This document shows positions 23,980 through 32,697 of a stretch of 64,000 nt of DNA, piece after piece. Below the pieces are notes generated by a model that saw only the letters and a list, made by a program, of their open reading frames with translations, was not told the origin of the DNA and searched no databases. Origin of the DNA: Myxococcota bacterium (GTDB lineage Bacteria > Myxococcota_A > UBA9160 > UBA4427); the NCBI GenBank assembly GCA_041389495.1, contig JAWKRT010000002.1, positions 744,001-808,000 of the forward strand, in the 5' to 3' direction. The position numbers and the translations under genes were made by a program. Numbering within the stretch: the stretch's first letter is position 1; every line of letters begins with the position of its first letter.

Positions 23980-25929
23980 GTGGAGGCGTTTTCCCCGGAC
24001 GCGCAGGCGCCGCTCGCGGTCGACGCGCGCGCGTGCTGCCACAAGCTGATCGGTCAGCTCTTCGAGCTCGTCGCCGAGACCGACGAGCAGCTCCACTTCA
24101 CGTACGTGAGCCCGAAGTTCCAGGCCGCGCTCGGCTACAGCTCCGACGAGCTCGTCGGCACGTCGGTCCTCGACCTCGTTCACCCCGACGATCGCACCGC
24201 ATCGAGCGAGTGGATCGCCGACTTCGCGCGCGACCGTCACCTGCACGCGACCTCGCGCGCGCGACACCGCGACGGCCACTGGCTCACGTTCGACTGGCGC
24301 ACCGAGTCGGTGCGGCTGCCCGACGGCGAGGTGCGCTTCCTGTCGTGCGCGCTCGACGTCACGGAGCGCGCGCGCGCCGACCAGCGGCTGCGCGACCTCG
24401 TCGCTTCCGTGCCCGACGCGCTCGTCGTCTCCGACGCGTCCGGCATCGTGCAGCTCTTCAACGAGCGCGCGGCCGCGATGTTCGGCCGGCGGGCGAGCGA
24501 CGTCGTCGGTCGGCGGCTCGCGGAGGTCGCCTCCGCGGTGAGCCCCGCGCACTTCGGACCCGACGCGGAGTCGCCGAGCCCGCTCGTGCGCGGCGACGCC
24601 GAGGGCTGCGACCTGTGCGGCGAGGTCCGGTGCGTGCGCCGGGACGGCACGGAGTTCCCGGCCGAGGTGCGCGCGAGCCGTATCGGCGAGGGCGAGGACG
24701 GGATGCTCGCGATCGCGGTGCGCGACGTGAGCTCGCGCGTCGAGGCCGACGCGGAGCGGCGGCGCGTGGCCGAGCAGCTGCAGCGCGTCCAGAAGCTCGA
24801 GAGCCTGGGAACCCTCGCGGGCGGCATCGCGCACGACATCAACAACATGCTGGGCGCGATCCTCAACTACGCCAACGTCGCGCTGATCCGCGCGGGCTCG
24901 GACCCGCTCGCACGCACGGCGCTCGGCGAGACGAAGGAGGCCGTGCACAAGATCGCCGGCCTGTGCGCGCAGCTCGTCAGCTATGCGGGGCGCGGGCGCG
25001 CGGCGATGGAGCCGGTCGACCTCTCGCGCGACGTCGCGTCCGCGAGCGCCATGGTGCGCGCGGCCGTCGACCGGCGCGCGACGCTCGTCTGGTCGCTCGC
25101 GTCCTCGCTGCCGGCGATCGAGGCCGATCGCTCGCAGCTCCACCAGCTGCTCCTGAACCTCGTGCTCAACGCGTCGGAGAGCCTCGACGGCCGTCCGGGA
25201 ACGATCGAGGTGCGCACCGCCGTCGTCGAGGTCGACGACGACCTGCGCGCCGAGCTCGAGTTCGCCGACGCGCTGCGCGGCCCGCGCTGCGTGCTCCTCG
25301 AGGTCGCGGACACGGGCTCGGGCATGAGCGACGAGTCGGCGCAGCGCCTGTTCGACCCGTTCTACAGCACGAAGGGCGAGGGGCGGGGGCTCGGGCTCGC
25401 CGTCGTGCTCGGCATCGTGCGCCGTCACGGCGGTGCGATCCGGCTCGCGCGCGGCGACGCCGGCACGCGCATCGGCGTGCTCTTCCCGGCGATCGACGGC
25501 GAGGCGGGCGCGCCGCGCGACCGGCGCGCGGACCGCGCAGCGGCCGTCGCCGCGCGCCCGCGGACCGTGCTCGTGGTCGAGGACGAGGAGCCGCTGCGTC
25601 GCTCGGTGGTCACGCTGCTCGAGGGAGCGGGCTTCCGGGTGCTCGCGGCGGGGGACGGCTACGAGGCGCTCGCCGCGTTCGCGGAGCGCCCCGGCGAGAT
25701 CGACGTCGCCTTCCTCGACCTCTCGATGCCCGGCATGTACGGCACGGACGTCGCGCGCGAGATGCGCAACGTGCGCGAAGACCTGCCGATCGTGTTCGTG
25801 AGCGGGCTGCCCGAGACGCTCGCCGGCGAGATGTACGGCGACGTGTCGCGCGCGGCGTTCCTGCAGAAGCCCTACGACATCGAGGACGTCGTCGCGCGAC
25901 TCAACGAGGAGATCGCGGCCAGGGCTTGA
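23980..25929 (+). CDS. Soluble hybrid histidine kinase: PAS-PAS-HisKA-HATPase-receiver
   Basis: A 649-aa protein from GTG 23980 with GGAGGG 7 nt upstream. Two PAS domains (about 15-125 and 130-245) lack transmembrane segments, so the sensor is cytoplasmic. The phospho-acceptor is His285 in GGIAHDINN; N box NLVLNASES and G boxes DTGSGM and GRGLGLAVV define the ATPase domain. A C-terminal receiver has VVEDEE and phospho-acceptor Asp580 in FLDLSMPG. PAS2 contains a CDLCGEVRCVR stretch with three cysteines that could bind metal or sense redox. The 3' end overlaps the convergent response regulator by 29 nt. Confidence 0.9.
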   Translation: MEAFSPDAQAPLAVDARACCHKLIGQLFELVAETDEQLHFTYVSPKFQAALGYSSDELVGTSVLDLVHPDDRTASSEWIADFARDRHLHATSRARHRDGHWLTFDWRTESVRLPDGEVRFLSCALDVTERARADQRLRDLVASVPDALVVSDASGIVQLFNERAAAMFGRRASDVVGRRLAEVASAVSPAHFGPDAESPSPLVRGDAEGCDLCGEVRCVRRDGTEFPAEVRASRIGEGEDGMLAIAVRDVSSRVEADAERRRVAEQLQRVQKLESLGTLAGGIAHDINNMLGAILNYANVALIRAGSDPLARTALGETKEAVHKIAGLCAQLVSYAGRGRAAMEPVDLSRDVASASAMVRAAVDRRATLVWSLASSLPAIEADRSQLHQLLLNLVLNASESLDGRPGTIEVRTAVVEVDDDLRAELEFADALRGPRCVLLEVADTGSGMSDESAQRLFDPFYSTKGEGRGLGLAVVLGIVRRHGGAIRLARGDAGTRIGVLFPAIDGEAGAPRDRRADRAAAVAARPRTVLVVEDEEPLRRSVVTLLEGAGFRVLAAGDGYEALAAFAERPGEIDVAFLDLSMPGMYGTDVAREMRNVREDLPIVFVSGLPETLAGEMYGDVSRAAFLQKPYDIEDVVARLNEEIAARA

Positions 25930-26707
25930 GCTTCTCGAGCAGCTCGGCCTGCGAGCGCACCTCGAGCTTGAGGAAGATGCTCTTCAGGTGCCGGCGCGCC
26001 GTGTGCGGGCTGATCCCGAGCCGCGTCGCGATCGTCGAGACGCGGTAGCCCTCGGCGAGATAGGTCGCGATCTCGTGCTCGCGCGGCGTGAGCCCGCAGC
26101 TCGCGAGGAAGTCCGCGAGGCGTGTTGCGCTCGCCGCGGCGGCGTCCTCCGCGTCGTCGGCGGGCGCTCCGCCGCGCGACCCCATGCCCTCCGCGATGTC
26201 GTGGAGCTGCGCGTCCATGTCGCTCAGGTCCTCGCGCATGCGCGCGACCGCCGAGCGCATGCGCCGCGTCTCGAGCGCGCGCTCGAGGCGCCGCGTGAGC
26301 TCGTCCTGGTCGAACGGCTTGACCAGGTAGCCGACGAACTGGTTGTCCACGGCCTCGACCGCCGTGTCCACCGACGGATATCCCGTCACGAGGATGATCG
26401 CGGGGCTCGAGGACGTGCCGGCGGCGCGGCGCGCGAACTCGAGGCCGGCGTTCCCCGGCATGCAGATGTCGGCGATCACGACGTCGAAGGGTTCGGACTC
26501 GAGCGCGGCCATCGCCTCGTCGACGGTCGAGGCCGCGACACAGGGATAACCCGAGGCTTCGAGCAGGAGCGCGGTGGACGTCCGGAAGGCGTGCTCGTCG
26601 TCCACCAGCAGGACGTTCGGCTTGCGGCGCGATTCCGGCGGGCTCATCATCGTCGGCGGCAGATGTCCTCGCGTGGTGGGCATCGTTCGGGCGGACTGGC
26701 TGGGCAT
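25901..26707 (-). CDS. Response regulator with receiver and LuxR-type HTH
   Basis: Up to 268 aa. Starts at 26707, 26683 or 26650 are possible; none has a strong ribosome site, and 26707 is given as the longest. The receiver spans about 30-145, with phospho-acceptor Asp80 in VVIADICMPG and the conserved Lys in YLVKPFDQ. A linker with an acidic/Ala stretch leads to a C-terminal HTH (LTPREHEIATYLAEGY, ISPHTARRHLKSIFLKL). It is a probable partner of the facing hybrid kinase, although the genes are convergent rather than co-operonic. Confidence 0.87.
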   Translation of the reverse strand: MPSQSARTMPTTRGHLPPTMMSPPESRRKPNVLLVDDEHAFRTSTALLLEASGYPCVAASTVDEAMAALESEPFDVVIADICMPGNAGLEFARRAAGTSSSPAIILVTGYPSVDTAVEAVDNQFVGYLVKPFDQDELTRRLERALETRRMRSAVARMREDLSDMDAQLHDIAEGMGSRGGAPADDAEDAAAASATRLADFLASCGLTPREHEIATYLAEGYRVSTIATRLGISPHTARRHLKSIFLKLEVRSQAELLEKLKPWPRSPR

Positions 26708-26764
26708 GAGGCTGCTCTTCGCTGCGTTTTCACGCGAGACTAGGCCAGCTCCGGCATCGGAGAA

Positions 26765-26780
26765 TGACCCATTTCGGTCA
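26765..26780. promoter_or_regulatory. Candidate operator palindrome between divergent genes
   Basis: TGACC and GGTCA are inverted with a 6-nt spacer, 20 nt before the NTF2-like start and 57 nt before the most upstream response-regulator start. The spacing suits a dimeric HTH protein. The short arms make chance occurrence possible. Confidence 0.3.
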
Positions 26781-26800
26781 GTCTGGTCTTCCCGGCGGTG

Positions 26801-27250
26801 ATGGTGAACCCGGACGCCGACGACCGCTTCGCGATCATCGAGGTGCTCGACCGCTACGCGGACGTCCTCGACGCCCGCGACTGGGCGCGGCTCGACGACG
26901 TCTTCGCGCCGGACGTCGAGATGGACTTCGGCGCGTGGACGGCGCGCGGCGTCGACGCGGTGCGCGCGCGCATCCGCTCCTATCTGGATGGGTGCGGCCC
27001 GAGCCAGCACCTGCTCGGGAACTACCGGATCGAGCTCGACGGTGAGCACCCGGGGCGGGCGCGCTCGCGCTGCGCGATCCGCGTGATGCACGTCGGCCGG
27101 GGAGCGCGCGCGCACGTCACCTACGAGATGATGGGCGAGTACGCCGACGAGCTCGTGCGCACGCCGGCGGGCTGGCGGATCGCCCGCCGTCGCGCGCGCG
27201 CACACATCCAGCTCGGCGATCCTTCGATCCTCGGCCCGGGCGACGCCTAG
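26801..27250 (+). CDS. NTF2/SnoaL-like protein
   Basis: A 149-aa protein starting at ATG 26801 (a GTG one codon earlier is also possible). The SnoaL-4 pattern is RFAIIEVLDRYADVLDARDWARLDDVFAPDVEMDFG, followed by alternating strands and an HVTYEMMGEYADE strand. This cone fold hosts ring-modifying isomerases, dehydratases and small ligand binders; the family in catabolic loci often acts on steroids or aromatics. It is convergent with the amidohydrolase downstream (24-nt gap) and close to MFS and SDR genes. Activity is unassigned. Confidence 0.75.
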   Translation: MVNPDADDRFAIIEVLDRYADVLDARDWARLDDVFAPDVEMDFGAWTARGVDAVRARIRSYLDGCGPSQHLLGNYRIELDGEHPGRARSRCAIRVMHVGRGARAHVTYEMMGEYADELVRTPAGWRIARRRARAHIQLGDPSILGPGDA

Positions 27251-27274
27251 CGGCGGCGTCGCCGCGCGGCGCGG

Positions 27275-28561
27275 TCACGCGCCCGCGCGCGCCTCGAAGG
27301 CCGCCTTGTACTGCGCGCGCGAGCGCGTCGCCGTGTCGACGCCGGTCGCGCGCGCGCGCAGCGCGCCGACCGTCGCGTCCTCCTTGGCCACGTGGCGGAA
27401 CGGGTCGTAGCGCAGGAAGCGGATCGCGTTCTCGAACCCGATCTTGTCCGCCTCCTCCTTCGTCGCGCCGCACGCGACGAGCTTCTCGTACATGTCCTCG
27501 GGCGCCGTCGGGAAGATGCAGTCGCTGTGCGGGTAGTCGGTCTCGAACGCGATGTTGTCGATGCCGACGCGGTCGCGCAGCAGCAGGCCCGACGGGTCGC
27601 TGATGAAGCAGGCGAGGAAGTGGCGCCGGAAGGTCTCGGTCGGAGTGAGGCCGCCGAGGTCGCTGTTCGTCCAGCGCTGGTTCTCGTAGTGGCGCTCCAT
27701 GCGGTCGAGGAAGCCGGGGATCCAGGAGGTGCCGCCCTCCGACAGCGCGATCTTGAGGTCGGGGAACTTCTGCAGCACGGGGCTCCACAGCCAGTTCGCC
27801 AGCGTCGGGATGGCGGCCCACGTCGGGATCGTCATGCGCGCGTCGATCGGGTTCGCGGGATGGCCGGGCAGCCCGAGGCCGTCGGCCGCGATGTGGATGG
27901 CGAGCGCGACGCCCTCGTCGCAGCAGGCCGCGAAGAACTCGTCCCATGCGCCGGTGTGGTGGCTGGGGAACCCGAGGTCCGACGGATCCTCGCTGAAGGT
28001 GATCGCCGTGCAGCCCTTGCGCGCGATGCGCCGCACCTCCTCGGTGGCGAGCTTCGGATCCCAGATTGCGGGCAGCGCGAGCGGGACGAAGCGGCCGGGG
28101 TGGCTGCCCGCCCACTCGTCGATCGCCCAGTCGTTGTAGGCGCGCACGGTCGCGATCGCGAGGTCCTTGTCGTCGACCTGCGCGAAGAACCGCCCGCTGA
28201 ACGCGGGGAACGACGGGAAGCACATCGAGGTGAGGATGCCGTTGCGATCCATGTCGCGAACGCGCTCGTTCACGTCGTAGCAGCCGGGTCGCACCTCGGC
28301 GAGCGTCGCCGGGTCGAAGCCCCATTCGTCCTTGGGCAGCGTGACGACCGCGTTGATGAACGTCGTCGTCGAGCGCCCGCCCTCCCAGGCCCACGTCTGC
28401 GCGGAGCCCGCGGAGTCGAAGACGAGCTGCGGGCAGCGATCCTTGTACTTCGCGGGGATGTGCGCGTCGAACAGGCCCGGGGGCTCGATGATGTGGTCGT
28501 CGACGCTGATCAGGACGAGGTCGTCGACGGTGTACGAGGGGCGAGCCGTGCTCTGGGCCAT
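27275..28561 (-). CDS. Amidohydrolase family protein (COG2159, ACMSD-like)
   Basis: A 428-aa protein. Family motifs are LISVDDHIIEPPGLFDAH at the N-terminus (a DxHxxEPP-type metal site), RNGILTSMCFPSFP, the metal/base region IHIAADG and FETDYPHSD near the end. Related TIM-barrel enzymes decarboxylate or hydrolyse ring acids with one Zn or Mn. A second paralogue is at 37.5-38.7 kb. The C-terminal ~45 residues are an Arg/Ala-rich extension. It lies 39 nt downstream of the MFS carrier on the same strand, so transporter and enzyme probably form an operon. Confidence 0.86.
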   Translation of the reverse strand: MAQSTARPSYTVDDLVLISVDDHIIEPPGLFDAHIPAKYKDRCPQLVFDSAGSAQTWAWEGGRSTTTFINAVVTLPKDEWGFDPATLAEVRPGCYDVNERVRDMDRNGILTSMCFPSFPAFSGRFFAQVDDKDLAIATVRAYNDWAIDEWAGSHPGRFVPLALPAIWDPKLATEEVRRIARKGCTAITFSEDPSDLGFPSHHTGAWDEFFAACCDEGVALAIHIAADGLGLPGHPANPIDARMTIPTWAAIPTLANWLWSPVLQKFPDLKIALSEGGTSWIPGFLDRMERHYENQRWTNSDLGGLTPTETFRRHFLACFISDPSGLLLRDRVGIDNIAFETDYPHSDCIFPTAPEDMYEKLVACGATKEEADKIGFENAIRFLRYDPFRHVAKEDATVGALRARATGVDTATRSRAQYKAAFEARAGA

Positions 28562-28600
28562 GTCTGCCTCCGTGCGGGTGCGCGATCCGCGAAGAGCGTA

Positions 28601-29950
28601 TCAGCCGGTCGCCGGGGGTTGCGTACGGGATTCGGGAGGCGTTCCCGGCCGGGCGTCGTCCGCGTCCTCGATGGAGCGGACGCGCGCGAGGTCCGCCGGA
28701 AGCGAGCGCGCGGCGGCGAAGTAGCCCGCCGCCGCCACGAGGGCGAGACCCGAGACCACGGCCATCGAATAACGAATGGCCTGCGCGCCGTACGCCGGCC
28801 CGAGTGCGACGTTGAGCTGCCCGACGAGCGTCGGCCCGACGCCCTGCCCGACGAGCGTGAACACCATGGACCAGATCGCGTGCGCCATCGCGCGCATGTG
28901 GCCGAGCGACAGGCTCTGCGCCACCGCCGACGTCGGCGGCGAGTAGAAGCCGCCGAGGAGTGCGCCGCCGGCGAGGAAGAGGAACGCGACGGGCGTTCCG
29001 CCGGCGAGGCGCGCGTCGGCGGGCCACAGCAGGAACGCGACGAGCAGCGGCGCGCACGCCGCGTTGCCGATCGCGCACACCCAGAGGGGCCAGCGCACGT
29101 CGCGCCGGCCGAGCCGGTCGGCGAGCCAGCCGCCGAGCCACGCGCCGCCGGCCGCCGGGAGCGCGCTGAACAGGAAGAGCTGCAGGCCCGCGTCGCGCAG
29201 GGCGAAGCCGAAGACGCGCTCGAGCAGCACGGGCTCCCACATGTTGCGCCCGAGCGACGCCATGCCGGCGAAGCTCGCCGCGCCGACGAGCCGGCCGTAG
29301 GTCGGCAGCCGGAACAGGTGGCGCGCGGCGTCGAGCGGGCTCGCGCTGGCGGCGCGCGCGCTGCGCGGCGGCTCGCGCAACGTGAAGCGCACGAGCAGCG
29401 CGACGAGCACGCCGGGCGCGCCGATCGCGACGAGCGTCGTGCGCCAGCCGTACGCCTGCGCGAGCGCGCCGCCGGCGACGAGGCCGACGCCGATGCCCAT
29501 GAGCGCGCCGAGCGTGAGCGCGGAGAGCGCGCGCGAGCGCAGGTGCGGCGGCGCCGTGTCGGTGAGCAGCGAGGCCGAGGGCGGCGAGCCCGCCGCCTCG
29601 CCGATGCCCACGCCCATGCGCGTCGCGAAGAGCTGGCCAAAGCCTTGCGCGGCGCCGCCGAGTGCCGTCATGCCGCTCCACACGAACAGGCCGAAGGCGA
29701 TGATCGTGCGTCGCGCCGTCCGGTCGGCGAGCCACGCGAACGGCAGGATGGCGACGAAGTGGACGACCGCGAACGAAGGGCCGAGCAGCCATCCGAGCTG
29801 CGCGTCGGACAGCCCGAGGTCGCGCTCGATCGACGTCGCGAGGATGGACACGACCATCCGGTCGACGACGTTGAACACCGCGACGAGGAACACGACGAAC
29901 ATCGCGTACGCGACGTACGCGCTCGAGTAGGCCCCGGTTTCCCGTCGCAC
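28601..29950 (-). CDS. MFS transporter, Spinster-like
   Basis: A 449-aa protein. GTG 29950 is chosen because AGGAG lies 6 nt upstream, rather than an upstream ATG at 29977. Twelve hydrophobic segments are visible, with VFNVVDRMVVSILA, a DLGLSDAQLGWLLG loop, WLADRTARR (the conserved cytoplasmic MFS motif) and GVGIGEAAGSPPSASLL, which is typical of Spinster-type carriers. These are frequent in genomes degrading steroids or other hydrophobic acids. It is divergent from the SDR (58-nt gap) and upstream of the amidohydrolase. Confidence 0.84.
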   Translation of the reverse strand: MRRETGAYSSAYVAYAMFVVFLVAVFNVVDRMVVSILATSIERDLGLSDAQLGWLLGPSFAVVHFVAILPFAWLADRTARRTIIAFGLFVWSGMTALGGAAQGFGQLFATRMGVGIGEAAGSPPSASLLTDTAPPHLRSRALSALTLGALMGIGVGLVAGGALAQAYGWRTTLVAIGAPGVLVALLVRFTLREPPRSARAASASPLDAARHLFRLPTYGRLVGAASFAGMASLGRNMWEPVLLERVFGFALRDAGLQLFLFSALPAAGGAWLGGWLADRLGRRDVRWPLWVCAIGNAACAPLLVAFLLWPADARLAGGTPVAFLFLAGGALLGGFYSPPTSAVAQSLSLGHMRAMAHAIWSMVFTLVGQGVGPTLVGQLNVALGPAYGAQAIRYSMAVVSGLALVAAAGYFAAARSLPADLARVRSIEDADDARPGTPPESRTQPPATG

Positions 29951-30008
29951 CCCGCGCTCCTCCCGGGATAGGATCATGCCTTCGCGCGCAGCGGAGAGGG
30001 AGAACTTC

Positions 30009-30767
30009 ATGGGCTTCGAGGGCATCGAGGGCAGGGTCGCGATCGTCACCGGGGCCGGCGGCGGAATCGGCGAGGCGTACGCACGCGGCTTCGCGCGCGA
30101 AGGCGCGAAGGTGGTCGTCGCGGAGATCGATGTCGAGGGCGGCGAGCGCGTCGCGAAGTCGATCCGAGACGGCGGCGGCGAGGCGGTCTTCGTCCGCACG
30201 GACGTCGGCTCGGAGGAGTCGACGCAGGCCGCGGCCCAGGCCGCCGTCGACGCGTTCGGCGGCATCGACTTCCTCGTGAACAACGCCGCGATCTTCAAGG
30301 ACATGAAGCTGTCGAGCCTGCTCCACGTGGACTGGGACTACTACAAGCACTTCATGAACGTGAACGTCGACGGCGCGCTGCTCATGGCGCGCGCGTGCTG
30401 GGGCTCGATGAAGCAGCGCGGCGGCGGCTCGATCGTGAACCAGTCGTCGACGGCGGCCTACATGGGTGTCGGCTACTACGGCATGTCGAAGCTGGCCGTG
30501 AACGGCCTGACGCAGGCGCTCGCGCGCGAGCTCGGCCCGCACGGCATCCGCGTGAACTCGATCGCGCCCGGGCCGACGGAGACCGAGGCCCTCAAGAAGA
30601 CGACGCCGGTCGAGTTCCAGAAGCAGCTCGTCGCGACGCTGCCGCTCGCGCGGCTCGGCCAGCCCGAGGACATGGTCGGGACGTGCCTGTTCCTCTGCTC
30701 GACCGCCTCGGCCTGGGTGACGGGCCAGGTGATCGCCGTCGACGGCGGCCAGATCGTGCGCCCCTGA
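30009..30767 (+). CDS. Short-chain dehydrogenase/reductase
   Basis: A 252-aa classical SDR from ATG 30009 (AGGGAG site 6 nt before; an in-frame ATG at 29976 would add 11 residues without support). Cofactor motif TGAGGGIG, NNAA, catalytic YGMSK after a conserved Ser pair (NQSSTAAY), and the PGPTETE loop are present. Glu at the end of strand 2 (VAEIDVEGGE) favours NAD(H) over NADP(H). It probably oxidises or reduces a hydroxyl/keto group. The adjacent Spinster-like MFS carrier and amidohydrolase may share its pathway. Confidence 0.88.
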   Translation: MGFEGIEGRVAIVTGAGGGIGEAYARGFAREGAKVVVAEIDVEGGERVAKSIRDGGGEAVFVRTDVGSEESTQAAAQAAVDAFGGIDFLVNNAAIFKDMKLSSLLHVDWDYYKHFMNVNVDGALLMARACWGSMKQRGGGSIVNQSSTAAYMGVGYYGMSKLAVNGLTQALARELGPHGIRVNSIAPGPTETEALKKTTPVEFQKQLVATLPLARLGQPEDMVGTCLFLCSTASAWVTGQVIAVDGGQIVRP

Positions 30768-30791
30768 CGCACGCTTCCGTCCTCTCGCCGC

Positions 30792-31397
30792 TCACGCGTC
30801 GAGCGCGACGTCGTCGAGCTCCTCGCGCCGCGCGGCGGCGAGCACGTCGCGCGCCGCATCGGCGTTCATCGCGGCGATGCCGATCCCGACGACCACGTCG
30901 GGCCAGTGCGAGAGCGTCGCGGCGGTGAGCGCGCCCGCCGCGATGATGGCGACGTTCGCGGCGGCGTCGTTGCGCGCCGAGAGCCATGCCGCGCGCGAGA
31001 GGCTGCTCGCCTCGTTGCGCCAGCGGGCGAGCAGGAGCGCGCACGTCGTGTTCACGACCAGCGCGCCGCCGCCGCCGAGCGTGAGCGGAACGGCCGCCGG
31101 CGCCTCGGCCGTCGAGACCTTCTCGAGCACCGCCCACAGCGCGGCGACCGCCGGCACGAGCAGCAGCATCGCGAGCCCGCGGCCCGTGCGCGCGCGGGCG
31201 CGCGCCGTCCATCGCGTCGCGAGCAGGATGAGCACGTTGACCGCCGCGTCCTCGAGGAAGTCGATGCTGTCGGCGAACAGCGAGACGGCGCCGATCGACC
31301 AGGCGATCGCGAACTCGACCGCGAAGTAGGCGAGGTTCAGGGCGGCGACGGTCGCGACGACCCGGCGGAAGGCGTGGGCGTGGGCGCGCGCGTCCAT
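30792..31397 (-). CDS. Short cation diffusion facilitator-type transporter
   Basis: A 201-aa protein with about six hydrophobic segments. The metal-site helices are LFADSIDFLEDAAVN (TM2) and LSARNDAAANVAIIAAG (TM5), matching CDF subgroups that use Asp/Asn instead of the usual His. It stops after TM6, so the cytoplasmic dimerisation domain of standard CDF proteins is missing. A His-containing N-terminus (ARAHAHAF) precedes TM1. It would export a divalent metal in exchange for protons. The metal-sensing operon at 11 kb is not adjacent, so co-regulation is unknown. Confidence 0.78.
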   Translation of the reverse strand: MDARAHAHAFRRVVATVAALNLAYFAVEFAIAWSIGAVSLFADSIDFLEDAAVNVLILLATRWTARARARTGRGLAMLLLVPAVAALWAVLEKVSTAEAPAAVPLTLGGGGALVVNTTCALLLARWRNEASSLSRAAWLSARNDAAANVAIIAAGALTAATLSHWPDVVVGIGIAAMNADAARDVLAAARREELDDVALDA

Positions 31398-31415
31398 CGC
31401 CGAACGACGCTCGCC

Positions 31416-32651
31416 TCAGCCCTCGAGCGGGACGTCGTAGCGCTCGCGGTAGAACGCGAAGCGCTCGACCTCCCGCTCGCGCTCGAGGCCGACCGCTTCG
31501 AGCGAGTACGCGTGCGCGCCGTGCGCGCCGCGCGGGCGCCGGGCGACGTACTCCTGCATGCGCGCGAGCACGTCGTCGCGCAGGTCCCAGCCGGCCCGCC
31601 CGTACACCGCGCGGATCGTTCCCGGCAGGTCGCGCATGAGGTCGTGGTAGCGGACGTCGACGACCTGCGCGGCCGGAATGCGCCCGTCCGCGCGCTTCTC
31701 GATCTCCTGCTGCAGCATGTGCGCGTTGCCGCGGGCGACGCGCGGGCCCGCATCGCTCACGTCGACCCCCTCGCAGCGCATGCGCCGCAGCGTCCCCATC
31801 AGGTTGATCATCGACGGCAGCGACTTCAGCGGGTCGCGGTGGATGCGGATCACGAGCGCCTGCGGGTAGACGGCGAACAGGTCCTCGAGCAGCCCGAGGT
31901 GGCTCGGCGCCTTGAGTCCCCAGCGCGTGCAGCCCCCGGTTCCGCGCGTCTGCAGCGTCTTCAGCACGCGCTCGTGGAAGCGGTACATGGGCCGGTGGTC
32001 GGCCTTGAACAGGCGCGCGTCGTAGGACGGGACGACGTGCGTGCCGCCCCAGTGATCGGACGCGAACGTGTTGAGCGTGATGAACATGCACTCGTTCGGG
32101 AGGTCGCCCGAGTTCGCGTGCATCGTCGCGTACTCGGGGGCGAGGTCCTGCATCAGCACGGTCTCGTCGTCGCCGGCCTGGCGGAGCGCGTCGTCGCGCG
32201 TCGCCTCGGCGGGGTGCAGCATCTCCCACATCGCCGGGCAGCGCGCCGCGGGGTCGAGGCTCAGGAGCTCGGAGAGGATCGACGTCCCCGAGCGCGCCAT
32301 GCCGACGACGAAGGTCGGCCGCAGGAGCTCGCGCTCGAGCACCTGCGGCTCGCGCTTCCAGAGATCGAAGAGCAGCAGCCGGTTGCGCAGGCAGCGAAGC
32401 AGGTCGTGGCGCACGAGCAGGCGCCCGACGAGGTGGAGGCGCGACTCGCGTTCGAGCGCGTCGACGAGCAGCTCGTACCACTCGCGCCAGTCGCCGTCGC
32501 CGAAGTCGTCGAGCCCGCCCGTCGAGGCGATGGCCGTCTCGAGGAGCTCGCCGGGGTCGAGGCTCACGAGGTGACGCTCGCCGCCGACCGCGGCGCCGTG
32601 GGCGATCAGCCGCCGCAGCCAGTCCGGCCGCGGCGGCGGGCTCCAGGTCAC
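31416..32651 (-). CDS. Sulfotransferase family protein (Sulfotransferase_3-like), second copy
   Basis: A 411-aa protein. PAPS-binding loop GMARSGTSILSELLSLDP and 3'-phosphate site HRDPLKSLPSMINLM. Its N-terminal module has LDDFGDGDWREWYELLVDAL and an RNRLLLFDLWKREPQVLE helix, the same arrangement as in the copy at 19.3-20.6 kb, but the rest is clearly diverged, so this is an old paralogue rather than a recent duplication. It sits between the CDF-type carrier and the DUF1214 gene on the same strand. The substrate is unknown. Confidence 0.85.
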   Translation of the reverse strand: MTWSPPPRPDWLRRLIAHGAAVGGERHLVSLDPGELLETAIASTGGLDDFGDGDWREWYELLVDALERESRLHLVGRLLVRHDLLRCLRNRLLLFDLWKREPQVLERELLRPTFVVGMARSGTSILSELLSLDPAARCPAMWEMLHPAEATRDDALRQAGDDETVLMQDLAPEYATMHANSGDLPNECMFITLNTFASDHWGGTHVVPSYDARLFKADHRPMYRFHERVLKTLQTRGTGGCTRWGLKAPSHLGLLEDLFAVYPQALVIRIHRDPLKSLPSMINLMGTLRRMRCEGVDVSDAGPRVARGNAHMLQQEIEKRADGRIPAAQVVDVRYHDLMRDLPGTIRAVYGRAGWDLRDDVLARMQEYVARRPRGAHGAHAYSLEAVGLEREREVERFAFYRERYDVPLEG

Positions 32652-32697
32652 GTCGCGCGCCCGCGCGCCCGCGCTGCTCGCCGCGCGCGCTCCCCGC

